Below, one piece after another: positions 42,528-52,728 of a DNA stretch of 64,000 bases (positions are counted from its first letter, which is position 1; each line of letters begins with the position of its first letter). A program made the translations under genes and the position numbers. The notes under the pieces are model-generated. The model did not search any database and had not been told where the DNA came from. It was given only the letters and a program-made list of their open reading frames with translations. The DNA comes from an uncultured bacterium (GTDB lineage: Bacteria; Verrucomicrobiota; Lentisphaeria; Victivallales; UBA1829). Location: the NCBI GenBank assembly GCA_902802585.1, contig CADCMR010000008.1, positions 26,723 to 90,722 on the forward strand, in the 5' to 3' direction.

Positions 42528-43613
42528 ATGAAAAAACAATTCCTCGCAGTAACATCCTGTCGCAAACTCTTATTTATCGCGGACCGGATTCGCGCCACGT
42601 CCGTCGGCGTGTTCGGCCTCGACGGTGACTACTCCTTCGCGCAGTTCCCCATCGTGAAGTACTTCCTGGAAAATCCGGATTCCGTACCGCAGATCAAACG
42701 CCTTTCCGAGTACTCCGGTCTCAGCTCCGGCGCGATCTCCCAGGCGGTCGACCTGTACGTCGCGTCGGGCATCCTGGAACGCAAGTCGATCCCCGAGAAC
42801 CGCCGCAGCACCGGGGTGATGCTGTCGTCGAAGGGAAAAGCCCAGCGGAATGCCACTCTGGCGCTGCTTTCCAGACGTTTCGCCGCCTTTGAATCCTCGC
42901 TTGATCCGGACACGCTCGCGAAATTCCGCGAAGTACTCTGCTTCCTCTACCAGTCCCGGACTGGATCCGAGCATCTCGGCGCCAAGCACGTCGCCGACCT
43001 CTGCAAGCTTCCCTCCGATCCGATTCCGGTCCCCGCCGGCGAAACAGCGCCCACCAAGCTGCCTTCCTGGCTGCTCCTGATTCACTTCGTCGACGCCCTC
43101 CGCTTCCCCGTGATGCACTTCCATTATGCCTCGCGCTCCGGTCGCACCACGCTCGGCAAGCTCCGCATTCTGAACTACCTCTTCGCGATCCACGGCCGCA
43201 AGAGCCTCCCGATGATCAAGGATTTCGCCGACCGCTTCCATCTGCCGTCCGCCGCAGTCACGCAGACGCTGAACGCGCTCTATGCCGACGGTCTGGTCAA
43301 CCGCGTGCCGGGTCCGAAGGACCGCCGCGTCACGCTGATCAGCCTCACGGACAAAGGCGAGCACCTCTACCGCGTCTGCACCGCCTCCTACGTGCGGTTC
43401 ATGAAGGAAGTGTTCGACAAGCTCCCGCAGGACCAGGTCGAAGCATTTGTCGCCGCGCTTGATGCCATGGCGGCTTTCCTCACCAAGGAACGCTTCGTTT
43501 CTCCTTACGCCGTCACGGTCGAATCGCTTTATCCCCCGATTTCCGAGGCGGAGACGGCGGATATCGACGTCGAAGCCGAGGCCGCGGAGATCGACAAGAC
43601 GCAGCTCGACTGA
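42528..43613 (+). CDS. Regulator with two MarR-type winged-helix domains in one chain
   Basis: 361 residues. Residues about 30-125 and 180-320 each look like a MarR unit. First: IKRLSEYSGLSSGAISQAVDLYVASGILERK, then wing ENRRSTGVMLSSKG (90-103). Second: MIKDFADRFHLPSAAVTQTLNALYADGLVNRV, then wing PKDRRVTLISLTDKG (263-277). MarR proteins normally have one domain of about 140 residues and bind DNA as dimers; this one may be a single-chain pseudo-dimer. The acidic C-terminus (IDVEAEAAEIDKTQ) is unusual. Its ligand and targets are unknown. Confidence 0.8.
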   Translation: MKKQFLAVTSCRKLLFIADRIRATSVGVFGLDGDYSFAQFPIVKYFLENPDSVPQIKRLSEYSGLSSGAISQAVDLYVASGILERKSIPENRRSTGVMLSSKGKAQRNATLALLSRRFAAFESSLDPDTLAKFREVLCFLYQSRTGSEHLGAKHVADLCKLPSDPIPVPAGETAPTKLPSWLLLIHFVDALRFPVMHFHYASRSGRTTLGKLRILNYLFAIHGRKSLPMIKDFADRFHLPSAAVTQTLNALYADGLVNRVPGPKDRRVTLISLTDKGEHLYRVCTASYVRFMKEVFDKLPQDQVEAFVAALDAMAAFLTKERFVSPYAVTVESLYPPISEAETADIDVEAEAAEIDKTQLD

Positions 43614-43631
43614 GTAGAAACAGCTTTCAGG

Positions 43632-43666
43632 TCCGGAGCGGCCTTCCGTTTTTTCTCCGCTCCGGA
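43632..43666 (+). terminator. First terminator-like hairpin after the double-MarR gene
   Basis: Stem TCCGGAGCGG (43632-43641) / CCGCTCCGGA (43657-43666); the Ts lie in the loop, not after the stem. Confidence 0.5.
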
Positions 43667-43680
43667 TGCTTTCCTGTTCG

Positions 43681-43719
43681 CCCGGATTCCCTTTCACGCG
43701 GAATCCGGGTTCGTTTTTT
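43681..43719 (+). terminator. Second terminator after the double-MarR gene
   Basis: Stem CCCGGATTCC (43681-43690) / GGAATCCGGG (43700-43709), then TTCG and TTTTTT (43714-43719). Confidence 0.8.
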
Positions 43720-43802
43720 GTTGCGGGGCGAGGGCGGATGAGGAAGATTGCCCGGATCATCAGGGCGCAGGATAGGATAACCGATGCGATGCAGAATCCG
43801 GG

Positions 43803-44801
43803 TCAGCAGGAAATCCGCAGGAATTCGGTTCTGGCGTGCAGCCGGACGTCGGCGGCGCCGGCTGGAAGGAACATGCAGTCGCCTTTGAAGAATTGAAGCA
43901 TGGCCTCTTCGCAGAACATGGAGCCGCATCCATTGAGGAAGAGAAAGACCTCGAACGACTCCGGGGACACCCGGAACGACGCCATTTCGCGGTGCTGCTC
44001 CGTGTTCACCAGCACGCGTTCCACCTGGAAATACCGGCACCGGCAGAGCAGTTCGGAGGCGGTTCCGCCGGAATACCGAAGCAGGCGCATGGGCTGGCGC
44101 GGTTCGGGCATGGCATCGAGGTTTGCGACGGCAAGACCTTTTTCGAGGTGAAGCTCCCGTTTGTTCCCGTCGCGGCCGATGCGGTTGTAGTCGTACAGGC
44201 GGTAGGTGAGGTTGGAGCTTTGCTGGATTTCCGCGATGAGGCAACCCGCGCCGATGGCGTGGACTGTGCCTGGCGGGATAAAGAAGAGGTCGTTCCTGTG
44301 AGCCGGAACCATCTGGAGATACTTTTCCACGGTGCCATCTTCGACCGCCTTCCGGAAGCACTCCCTGTCGATCGAATGGTGCAATCCGTAGGCGATGCGC
44401 GTGTCCGGCTCGGCGTCCATCACGTACCACATTTCGGTCTTGCCGTTCTGCCCATTTTCCTGTTCGTGCGCGAATTCGTCGGACGGATGCACCTGCACGG
44501 AGAGATCGCGTTTCGCGTCGATAAGCTTCACGAGGACGGGCAGCTCCGTGCTTCCGCGCGCGTGCTCGCCCAAATACTCCGGATGCGCCCGCAGGATTTC
44601 GTCCAGCGGCATGCCGATCCATTCCCCGCTCGCGGCGATGCTCACGCCGTCCGGGTGCGTGGAGCACTCCCATGTTTCGGCGACCACGTCGGACGCGACG
44701 TCCTTGGAGAAGTCGTCCTTCAGGCGTGTGCCGCCCCACAGGTAATCCTTGGCGGCGGGATGCAGCAGAAATGGATGGGGATGGGACAAATCGGACCTCA
44801 C
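43803..44801 (-). CDS. manA: Mannose-6-phosphate isomerase, class I
   Basis: 332 residues from a GTG start at 44801 that overlaps the manC stop (GTGA); no ATG lies between, so translation is probably coupled. It interconverts fructose-6-P and mannose-6-P. The zinc site is readable: QVHPSDEFAH (His105), KTEMWYV (Glu123) and PPGTVHAIG (His181), plus YLWGGTRL near 20-27. Together with manC it supplies GDP-mannose. Confidence 0.9.
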   Translation of the reverse strand: MRSDLSHPHPFLLHPAAKDYLWGGTRLKDDFSKDVASDVVAETWECSTHPDGVSIAASGEWIGMPLDEILRAHPEYLGEHARGSTELPVLVKLIDAKRDLSVQVHPSDEFAHEQENGQNGKTEMWYVMDAEPDTRIAYGLHHSIDRECFRKAVEDGTVEKYLQMVPAHRNDLFFIPPGTVHAIGAGCLIAEIQQSSNLTYRLYDYNRIGRDGNKRELHLEKGLAVANLDAMPEPRQPMRLLRYSGGTASELLCRCRYFQVERVLVNTEQHREMASFRVSPESFEVFLFLNGCGSMFCEEAMLQFFKGDCMFLPAGAADVRLHARTEFLRISC

Positions 44802-46117
44802 AGGGACGGAAGTCTGTGCTTGATCTTGTCGAGCTTGGAGATTTCGCGTCCGACCTGGACTTCGATCAGCTTCAGCTCGGTGTCGGCGAAGACAGTATGG
44901 CGGCAACCCGCCTCGATCGTAATCACATCACCGGCGCGGACTTTCTGCTCCATGCCGTCGACAACCGTGCGGCCCTCGCCGCTGATGACCGTCCAGACCT
45001 CGTCGCGCTTCTCATGGCTGTGGTAGTTCATGGAGTGCCCGGGATTCAGGACGATCCGGATGGTCAGGCTGCCCTCCTCCACGTTCAGAATCTGGAACGA
45101 ACCCCACGATTTTTCAGCGAACATGATCTGGTTCTCAAACTTGTCGACAATGGTCTTGATGCGCGCCGAACGATCCTTGTCCGACACCAGGACGCCTTCG
45201 GGCGACGCCGCGATCACCACGTTGTGAACGCCCATCGCCAGCACCGGCATCGAGAGCTCGTTCAGCACGTGAACGTTGCTGCATTCCTCGTCGATCACGG
45301 CGTTGCCGAGCGTGTTCCCGGGCATGACTTCCGTAAGCGTGTTCCAGGTGCCGATGTCGCGCCACTTCCCGCTGAACCGCATCACCTGGATGTCCGGCTC
45401 CTTCTCGACCACGGCGTAGTCGAAACTGATCTTCGGAAGCGTGGCATACTGCTGGAAGAGGTCGTGGTAGTCCGTGTAGGAGATCATTTCATGCGCCTTC
45501 TTCAGCACGTAGCCGATCCGGTACGCGAAGACGCCGCCGTTCCACAGCGCGCCCTGCGCGATGTATTTCTCCGCCGTTTCCTTGTCCGGCTTCTCCTTGA
45601 ATTCGCTCACGCGGCTCAGTCCGGACTTCTCGCACGGGATGATGTATCCGTATTTTTCGCTCGGATGAAGCGGCTGGATACCCATCAGCGTCAGGTTCGC
45701 CTCGCCCTTCGACGCCTGTTCGCACAGGCGCTTCAGGAACTCGAAATAATCGTCGTCCACGTACGGATCGACCGGGCAGACCACCACGGCCTCATCTTCG
45801 GACGCCCCCTGGACTGTGTGAAGGTATTCCGTCGCCAGCACAATCGCCGGGAACGTGTCGCGGCGGCACGGCTCGACGGAGATGCCCACGTCGTCCCCGA
45901 GCTGGTTGCGGAGCGAGGACACCTGCGTCTTCGAGGTCGCGACCGTCACGGTCGAATCCGAATCCGTCGCCTTGATCTGGCGGTACACGCGTTGCACCAT
46001 GGATTCCGGTTCGCCGTCCGGACCGCGGAAAAATTTGATGAACTGTTTCGACCTTACATCGTTGGACAGCGGCCAGAGGCGCTTTCCCGATCCGCCAGAA
46101 AGAAGGATGATGTTCAT
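44798..46117 (-). CDS. manC: Mannose-1-phosphate guanylyltransferase (with C-terminal cupin)
   Basis: 439 residues. N-terminal nucleotidyltransferase: LSGGSGKRLWPLS (6-18), EPCRRDTFPAI (about 88-98), FKEKPD and LWNGGVFAY in the core. The C-terminal 110 residues form the cupin of type II isomerase-like enzymes (SWGSFQIL, HSHEKRDEVWTVISGEG, AGDVITIEAGCRHT). It makes GDP-mannose from mannose-1-P and GTP. A separate manA overlaps its stop, so the C-terminal domain may not need to be an active isomerase. Promoter at 46163-46191. Confidence 0.92.
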   Translation of the reverse strand: MNIILLSGGSGKRLWPLSNDVRSKQFIKFFRGPDGEPESMVQRVYRQIKATDSDSTVTVATSKTQVSSLRNQLGDDVGISVEPCRRDTFPAIVLATEYLHTVQGASEDEAVVVCPVDPYVDDDYFEFLKRLCEQASKGEANLTLMGIQPLHPSEKYGYIIPCEKSGLSRVSEFKEKPDKETAEKYIAQGALWNGGVFAYRIGYVLKKAHEMISYTDYHDLFQQYATLPKISFDYAVVEKEPDIQVMRFSGKWRDIGTWNTLTEVMPGNTLGNAVIDEECSNVHVLNELSMPVLAMGVHNVVIAASPEGVLVSDKDRSARIKTIVDKFENQIMFAEKSWGSFQILNVEEGSLTIRIVLNPGHSMNYHSHEKRDEVWTVISGEGRTVVDGMEQKVRAGDVITIEAGCRHTVFADTELKLIEVQVGREISKLDKIKHRLPSL

Positions 46118-46162
46118 GATCTGATTCGACCTCAAGATGCGTTATTCAATTTTAGTCGAATT

Positions 46163-46191
46163 AATATACCGCCTGTTCTTTAAGAAAACAA
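46163..46191 (-). promoter_or_regulatory. Promoter of manC-manA
   Basis: TTGTTT (46191-46186), 17-bp spacer, TATATT (46168-46163) on the minus strand. Confidence 0.65.
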
Positions 46192-46242
46192 GCGAACGGG
46201 GCATTTTTCCGTGTTTTCTCCGGCGCTTTGCCTCGTTTTTGC

Positions 46243-46271
46243 TTGACTTTTCCACGAAAACGCAGTATAAT
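46243..46271 (+). promoter_or_regulatory. Promoter of the CE1-like esterase gene
   Basis: TTGACT (46243-46248), 17-bp spacer, TATAAT (46266-46271); the only full TATAAT among the promoters I assigned. Confidence 0.85.
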
Positions 46272-46333
46272 ACAAGGCATTTTCCGTCATATTTCACCAT
46301 CTTTCCGAATCCCATACAACCCAAAGGAACAAC

Positions 46334-47299
46334 ATGAAACTCCTCAAACTCTTCGCCTGCGCGGCGGCGCTCGCCGTCCTCTGCGGCTGCGCCAGCACCG
46401 GCGCGTCCACCCGTACTTCCTTCCCCGACAACGCATTCCAGGAGATTCCGCAGGAATACATGCGCGTCTGCGACAAGGGCGGCGTCATCAAGAACTTCAC
46501 GTACAAGACGCGCGACAACCAGACCGCCGGCAGCCCCGAGTTCGAGAAATCAGGTCTCGTCTACCTGCCCTACGGCTACGACGAAAACGACACGTCCACC
46601 CGCTACAACGTGCTGTACCTGATGCACGGCGGCGGCGACAACCCCGGCTGGTACTTCGGCGGCGAAGGACAGAACACCCGCCTCAAAAACGTGATCGACC
46701 ACCTGATTGCGAACGGCGAAATGAAGCCGCTCATCATCTGCGCGCTCTCCTACTACACGCAGTACAGCAACGACGCAACCAAGAACTGCATTGATTTCCA
46801 CTACGAACTCGACAAGGACGTGATCCCGGTCTTCGAGAAGCAGTACCACACCTACGCAAAGGACATCTCGCAGGATGCGCTCGACGCCTCCAGATGGCAC
46901 CGCGGATTCGGCGGATTCTCCATGGGCGCCTGCGCCACCTGGTCCGTCTTCGAACACTGCCTCGGCGAGATGGGCTACTTCATCCCGATGAGCGGCGACT
47001 GCTGGGCCATCGGACGCGGCAAGTCCGCCGAATCCGCAAAGTACCTCGCCGACTCGGTCGTCAAGAACGGCAAGACCGCGAACGACTTCTACATCTACTC
47101 CGGCTGCGGCCGCAACGACGTCGCGGAGCCGAACATGACCCCGATGATCAACGAGATGAAGAAGTATCCCGAAATCTTCAAGTATTGCGACAACTTCAAG
47201 GACGGCAACCTCTACCAGATGGTCTACGAACGCGGCGGACACGACATCAACTCCGTCATGCGCGTGATGTACAACGGTCTCCCGAAGATGTTCGACTGA
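46334..47299 (+). CDS. Lipoprotein esterase of the CE1 / esterase D type (putative feruloyl or acetylxylan esterase)
   Basis: 321 residues. Lipobox ending Cys19 (LCGC). Alpha/beta-hydrolase features: GLVYLPYGYD near 74-83, LYLMHGGGDNPGWYF at 94-108 (oxyanion and loop), nucleophile GGFSMGA with Ser196, Asp262 in CGRNDVA, His303 in RGGHD. CE1-type esterases remove ferulate or acetate from xylan. Secreted and probably anchored. A terminator follows at 47325. The next gene begins 131 bp later. Confidence 0.85.
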   Translation: MKLLKLFACAAALAVLCGCASTGASTRTSFPDNAFQEIPQEYMRVCDKGGVIKNFTYKTRDNQTAGSPEFEKSGLVYLPYGYDENDTSTRYNVLYLMHGGGDNPGWYFGGEGQNTRLKNVIDHLIANGEMKPLIICALSYYTQYSNDATKNCIDFHYELDKDVIPVFEKQYHTYAKDISQDALDASRWHRGFGGFSMGACATWSVFEHCLGEMGYFIPMSGDCWAIGRGKSAESAKYLADSVVKNGKTANDFYIYSGCGRNDVAEPNMTPMINEMKKYPEIFKYCDNFKDGNLYQMVYERGGHDINSVMRVMYNGLPKMFD

Positions 47300-47324
47300 T
47301 TTTTCCGCATCACTCGAATCATGC

Positions 47325-47360
47325 GTCCGCCGGCTCCGGTTTCCGTCCGGCGGACTTTTT
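47325..47360 (+). terminator. Terminator after the CE1-like gene
   Basis: Stem GTCCGCCGG (47325-47333) / CCGGCGGAC (47347-47355), then TTTTT. Confidence 0.9.
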
Positions 47361-47430
47361 AGCAATAACAACGGAGAATTTCCGCCGGAAAACACGCTGA
47401 CGGAAGCTCCTTATCTGAAATTCTCCCCCA

Positions 47431-48183
47431 ATGAGCAATATCACTAATCCGGAATCCGCGCGCCTGAAACGGGACTGGCGGATCAAATTCGCACTTCTGA
47501 TCATGGGCGTGCTCCTCGCCGCCGCCTCGTGCATCAATGCCCCCGCCTACGCCTATAAAGACGGGTGCATCGTCCTGCAGCACCTGGGAACCGTGGTCCT
47601 GCTGCTTCCCCTGGCGCTGGAGCTGAAACGCCAGAGGATGGGCATTGGCGCCTGCGTCGGGCTTTTCCTGTTCACCTGCGTCCACATCGTTGGGGCGAGA
47701 TACCTTTATTCCAACGTCCCGTACGACAGGTGGGCAAAGACCTTCCTGAACCTCGATATCGACATCAAGGGGCAATGGGAGATCAAGGCGGTGGGAACGG
47801 GCGTGATACACGGGAACAAATTCGACCGGATGGTCCATTTCTCGTTCGGACTGCTGCTGTTCCCGTTCGCCTACCAGGTGACGAAACGCCTGATGAAGGG
47901 AATCAACCCCCTTTATGCGCTTGTGTTCGCCTGGCTGTTCCTTCAGACGTCGAGCATGGTCTACGAGCTGTTCGAGTGGTTCCTCTCCCTCGTCCTGAGC
48001 CCGGAAAACGCGGAGAACTACAACGGACAGCAGGGGGACATGTGGGACGCGCAGAAGGATATGGCGCTGGCGCTTGGCGGTTCCACAATCTCCGCGCTCT
48101 GGATCTTCATTTCCGGCAGGATGTGGAGGCGGCCGGTTCAAACGGAATCCGCCGGAGAACAAAAAGGCGGGACCGCCGGATAA
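47431..48183 (+). CDS. DUF2238 (YjdF-type) integral membrane protein
   Basis: 250 residues with about six transmembrane helices. Family marks: HIVGARYLYSNVPYDRW near 87-103, DRMVHFSFGLLLFP, and MVYELFEWFLSLVLSP followed by QGDMWDAQKDMALALGG. DUF2238 proteins are conserved membrane proteins of unknown function. The C-terminal tail is short and polar. No clear promoter; it may be expressed by read-through or a weak local promoter. Confidence 0.85.
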   Translation: MSNITNPESARLKRDWRIKFALLIMGVLLAAASCINAPAYAYKDGCIVLQHLGTVVLLLPLALELKRQRMGIGACVGLFLFTCVHIVGARYLYSNVPYDRWAKTFLNLDIDIKGQWEIKAVGTGVIHGNKFDRMVHFSFGLLLFPFAYQVTKRLMKGINPLYALVFAWLFLQTSSMVYELFEWFLSLVLSPENAENYNGQQGDMWDAQKDMALALGGSTISALWIFISGRMWRRPVQTESAGEQKGGTAG

Positions 48184-48211
48184 TCTTTTTTTGCGGCGTC
48201 AGAAATGGTAA

Positions 48212-48258
48212 GCGCCGACTCCGGCTCCCGTAAAAACGGCCGGACCGGCGCAGTTTTT
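48212..48258 (+). terminator. Terminator between convergent genes
   Basis: GCGCCG...CCGGC (48212-48225) pairs with GCCGG...CGGCGC (48239-48251), then AGTTTTT. It ends the DUF2238 gene and may act both ways. Confidence 0.7.
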
Positions 48259-49240
48259 ATTTACCCGAGGTGTGGCGCGGGTCCAGGGCGTCGCGCAGGG
48301 CGTCGCCGGTCAGATTGAGCGCGAGCACAAGCACGAACATGAATCCCGTTGCGGCGGCGATCTCCCACCACGCGCCGCGCCAGAAAAGCGACTGTCCGTT
48401 CGAGATCATCAGTCCCCAGCTCGGCTCGAACTTCACGCCGAGACCGAGATAGCTCACGATCACCTCGGTCATCACGGCGGACGCGAACCGCATGGTGAAA
48501 TACACGATCACGAGGTGCATCAGGTTCGGCAGGATGTGACGGAGCAGGATGCCCCGGTCGGACACGCCGAGCGAACGGGCAGCGGTCACGTAGGGGCGCG
48601 TCTTCAGGCGGAGCGTTTCCGCGCGGACCACGCGGCAGAGCTGCACCCAGCCCGTAAGCCCGATCCCGAGGTAGACAGCCATCATGCCGGGCTCGGTGTT
48701 CATGGCGCGGCTGAACGCCTGGAACGCGGCTTCGAGCGGCGCGCTGAGGAAGCCCTTCGAGACGAGCAGGGCGAACGCCAGGATGAACAGGAGCGACGGG
48801 ATGGATGCGAACGTGCTGTAGATCCAGAGGACGAGCGCGTCCGTCCTGCCGCCGTAATACCCGCCAAGCAGCCCCAGCGCGACGCCGACCACCGACGAGA
48901 TCAGGGACGCCACGATGCCGACTTTCACGGCGGTGCGCGTGGCGAAGACCGCCCGCAGCAGTACGTCGCGTCCAAGGTAGTCCGTGCCGAGGATGTGTCC
49001 CTTCGTCGGGGCATGGTTGCGGAGTTCGGGGTTCTGGATCTGATAAACGGGCGTCGCGCCCGTCCTGTGGCAGTATATGGCGTAGCATTCCGAACCGAGC
49101 GCGAAGACAAAGAAAAGCAGACAGACCAGGATCGGCACGCGGGCATAACGGATCGCCCAGAGGCGCGCCCATGCGCCGGGTTCGCGGCGAAGTTCCCCGT
49201 TCGATTGGATGGCGGCAGCTTCTGCTTCAGATTCGCTCAT
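48257..49240 (-). CDS. Orphan ABC transporter permease, OppC/DppC type
   Basis: 327 residues. An N-terminal cytoplasmic tail, one helix near 35-55, then HILGTDYLGRDVLLRAVFATRTAVKVG, typical of OppC-like permeases, and five more helices; the EAA loop is RPYVTAARSLGVSDRGILLRHILPN. OppC-type permeases import peptides, nickel or oligosaccharides and need an OppB partner, an ATPase and a binding protein; none is adjacent. The start overlaps the mnmG stop by 4 bp, so it is co-translated with mnmG. Confidence 0.88.
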   Translation of the reverse strand: MSESEAEAAAIQSNGELRREPGAWARLWAIRYARVPILVCLLFFVFALGSECYAIYCHRTGATPVYQIQNPELRNHAPTKGHILGTDYLGRDVLLRAVFATRTAVKVGIVASLISSVVGVALGLLGGYYGGRTDALVLWIYSTFASIPSLLFILAFALLVSKGFLSAPLEAAFQAFSRAMNTEPGMMAVYLGIGLTGWVQLCRVVRAETLRLKTRPYVTAARSLGVSDRGILLRHILPNLMHLVIVYFTMRFASAVMTEVIVSYLGLGVKFEPSWGLMISNGQSLFWRGAWWEIAAATGFMFVLVLALNLTGDALRDALDPRHTSGK

Positions 49241-51129
49241 GACCGCGGAGTCTCCTTTCCCGGAGAAGCTGTTTCCTGTTCGCGTCTTCTGCGGGCGAGA
49301 AGCACCTGAAGAAGCCCGATCTCCGCCGGGGTCATGCCGTCGATGCGCGACGCCTGGGCGAGCGTGGCGGGACGGATGCGCGCAAGCTTGAGGCGCGTCT
49401 CGTTCTTGAGACCGGGGAGCGGAGCATAATCAAGGTCGGCTGGGATCGCCCATGCTTCCAGTCCGTGCAGATGCCGGATGGAATCCTCCTCCTGCCGCAG
49501 ATACCCCTCGTAATGCGCCTGTACCGCGAGTTCACGAATAGCGCGGCGGTCGGTGCGTTCGTTCAGATCCAGCCCGATCAGCTCCGGCGCGAACGGCAGC
49601 GCATCCAGGTCGGGATCGCCCTGCGCGACGCGGAGACGTTCCCACGCGGTCCCACCGCCCGGCATGGACGCGGCACGCGCGGCGGCTTCGAGTTCGTGCA
49701 GACGGGTTTCGTAGCGCGTGAACTTATCAAAATCGGCATCGGAGAGCAGGCCGAGTTCATGGGCTTTCCGGCACAGCCGGAGGTCGGCGTTGTCCTGCCG
49801 CAGACGCAGACGGTATTCCGCGCGGCTGGTGAACATCCGGTACGGTTCCTTGATCTCCTTCGTCACCAGGTCGTCTGCCATCACACCCAGATACGCCTCG
49901 TCGCGCCCGAACGCGACGCCGTCCAGCCCGGCGGCGAACCGTGCGGCGTTCAGCCCGGCGGCAAGCCCCTGCGCGCCCGCTTCCTCGTATCCGCTCGTGC
50001 CGTTGATCTGTCCGGCATGATACAGCCCCTTCCAGGCGCGTACGGCGAACGTGCGGTCCATCTGGGCGGGCTCGACATAGTCGTATTCGATAGCGTAGGC
50101 ATAGCGCAGGAAGCGGACATGCTCAAGGCCGGGGATGGAACGGAGCATTCCCTCCTGCACCTCGGGCGGCAGGCTGGTCGAAATCCCGTTCACATAGTAT
50201 TCGTCGGTCGCCTCTCCCTCGGGTTCGAGGTAGATGAGGTGGCGTTCATGGTCGGGGAAGCGCACGACCTTGTCCTCGAACGAGGGGCAGTAGCGCGTGC
50301 CGATGCCCTCGATCAGGCCGTTGTACATCGGCGCCTTGTCGAGATTGGCGCGCACGAGGTCGGCGGTGGCTGCGGTGGTCCAGGTGATGCGGCAGTTCAA
50401 ATTGTGTTCGCTCACATGCGGCGTCACATCCTCGATGCCGAAATGCGAGAAATGTTCCTCCAGGTCGGTTTCCGACGCCTGCACGTCCATGCGGCTGAAG
50501 TCCACCGAACTGCCGAGCACGCGCGGCGGCGTGCCGGTCTTGAGGCGACCCATCTTCAGTCCGAGGCGGTCGCGGATGGCTTCCGGCAGCAGGTCCGACG
50601 CGGGGTCGCCGGAGCGTCCCCCGGAGAAATGCGTGAGCCCGTAATGAAGCAGCCCGTGCAGGAAGGTCCCGGTTGCGATGACGACCGCCTTGCAACGGTA
50701 GGTGTTGCCGAGGCGCGTGACGACGCCCGCGACAGCGTCGCCGTCCGTGACGAAATCGACCGCCTCCTCCTGGCGGATCGTGAGATTCGGCGTCAGCTCA
50801 AGCGCATGCTTCATTGCGCGCTGGTAGCAGTTTTTGTCGCACTGGGCGCGCGGCGACCACACGGCGGGACCTTTCGTCCGGTTGAGCATACGGAACTGGA
50901 TGGATGCCGCGTCGGCGATCTTTCCCATGAGACCGCCGAGAGCGTCAATCTCGCGCACGAGGTGCCCCTTCGCGATACCGCCGATGCAGGGATTGCAGCT
51001 CATCTGCGCGATATGGTCCAGATTCATGGTGAGCATCAGGGTCGGCGCGCCGAGCCGCGCGGATGCCGCGGCGGCTTCACAGGCGGCGTGCCCTCCGCCG
51101 ATCACGATGACGTCAAACGAGTTTTCCAT
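49237..51129 (-). CDS. mnmG: tRNA uridine-34 carboxymethylaminomethyl modification enzyme
   Basis: 630 residues. FAD-binding motif VIVIGGGHAACEAAAASARLG near 6-26; the family signatures MSCNPCIGGIAKGHLVREIDALGG and GTFLHGLLHYG are intact; EYRLRLRQDNADLRL and the C-terminal helical domain complete it. With MnmE it modifies wobble U34 of several tRNAs. Start ATG at 51129 after AGGATTT. mnmE is not nearby. Confidence 0.95.
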   Translation of the reverse strand: MENSFDVIVIGGGHAACEAAAASARLGAPTLMLTMNLDHIAQMSCNPCIGGIAKGHLVREIDALGGLMGKIADAASIQFRMLNRTKGPAVWSPRAQCDKNCYQRAMKHALELTPNLTIRQEEAVDFVTDGDAVAGVVTRLGNTYRCKAVVIATGTFLHGLLHYGLTHFSGGRSGDPASDLLPEAIRDRLGLKMGRLKTGTPPRVLGSSVDFSRMDVQASETDLEEHFSHFGIEDVTPHVSEHNLNCRITWTTAATADLVRANLDKAPMYNGLIEGIGTRYCPSFEDKVVRFPDHERHLIYLEPEGEATDEYYVNGISTSLPPEVQEGMLRSIPGLEHVRFLRYAYAIEYDYVEPAQMDRTFAVRAWKGLYHAGQINGTSGYEEAGAQGLAAGLNAARFAAGLDGVAFGRDEAYLGVMADDLVTKEIKEPYRMFTSRAEYRLRLRQDNADLRLCRKAHELGLLSDADFDKFTRYETRLHELEAAARAASMPGGGTAWERLRVAQGDPDLDALPFAPELIGLDLNERTDRRAIRELAVQAHYEGYLRQEEDSIRHLHGLEAWAIPADLDYAPLPGLKNETRLKLARIRPATLAQASRIDGMTPAEIGLLQVLLARRRREQETASPGKETPRS

Positions 51130-51205
51130 AAATCCTGTTCCGGGGTATAAAACATAGCTTGGCATACAATATACAGCGTATTCGACGTTTTTTCATCTTT
51201 TTCAT

Positions 51206-51234
51206 TCGATTTTTTTCACTTTTTGTGCTATATT
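51206..51234 (+). promoter_or_regulatory. Promoter of the FGE-like gene
   Basis: TCGATT (51206-51211), 17-bp spacer, TATATT (51229-51234) with a TGC extended -10 element. Confidence 0.55.
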
Positions 51235-51298
51235 ACCCCTGCGGACGGCGCATTCCCCGCCCGCCTCTTCCGTTCATCGCTCAACAAGGTCCGAAGAC

Positions 51299-52636
<1,338 letters not shown>

Positions 52637-52668
52637 AAGTCAAAGACTTGACAGAATGTCCGTTATTT

Positions 52669-52698
52669 CATCCGTCATTTCGTCGAATCTGACGGATG
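52669..52698. terminator. Inverted repeat between convergent genes
   Basis: CATCCGTCA (52669-52677) / TGACGGATG (52690-52698), 12-nt loop, no long T-run. Possible bidirectional terminator for the FGE-like gene and rodA. Confidence 0.45.
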
Positions 52699-52728
52699 AA
52701 TCGACAAATCCATGATTCCGAACTATTA

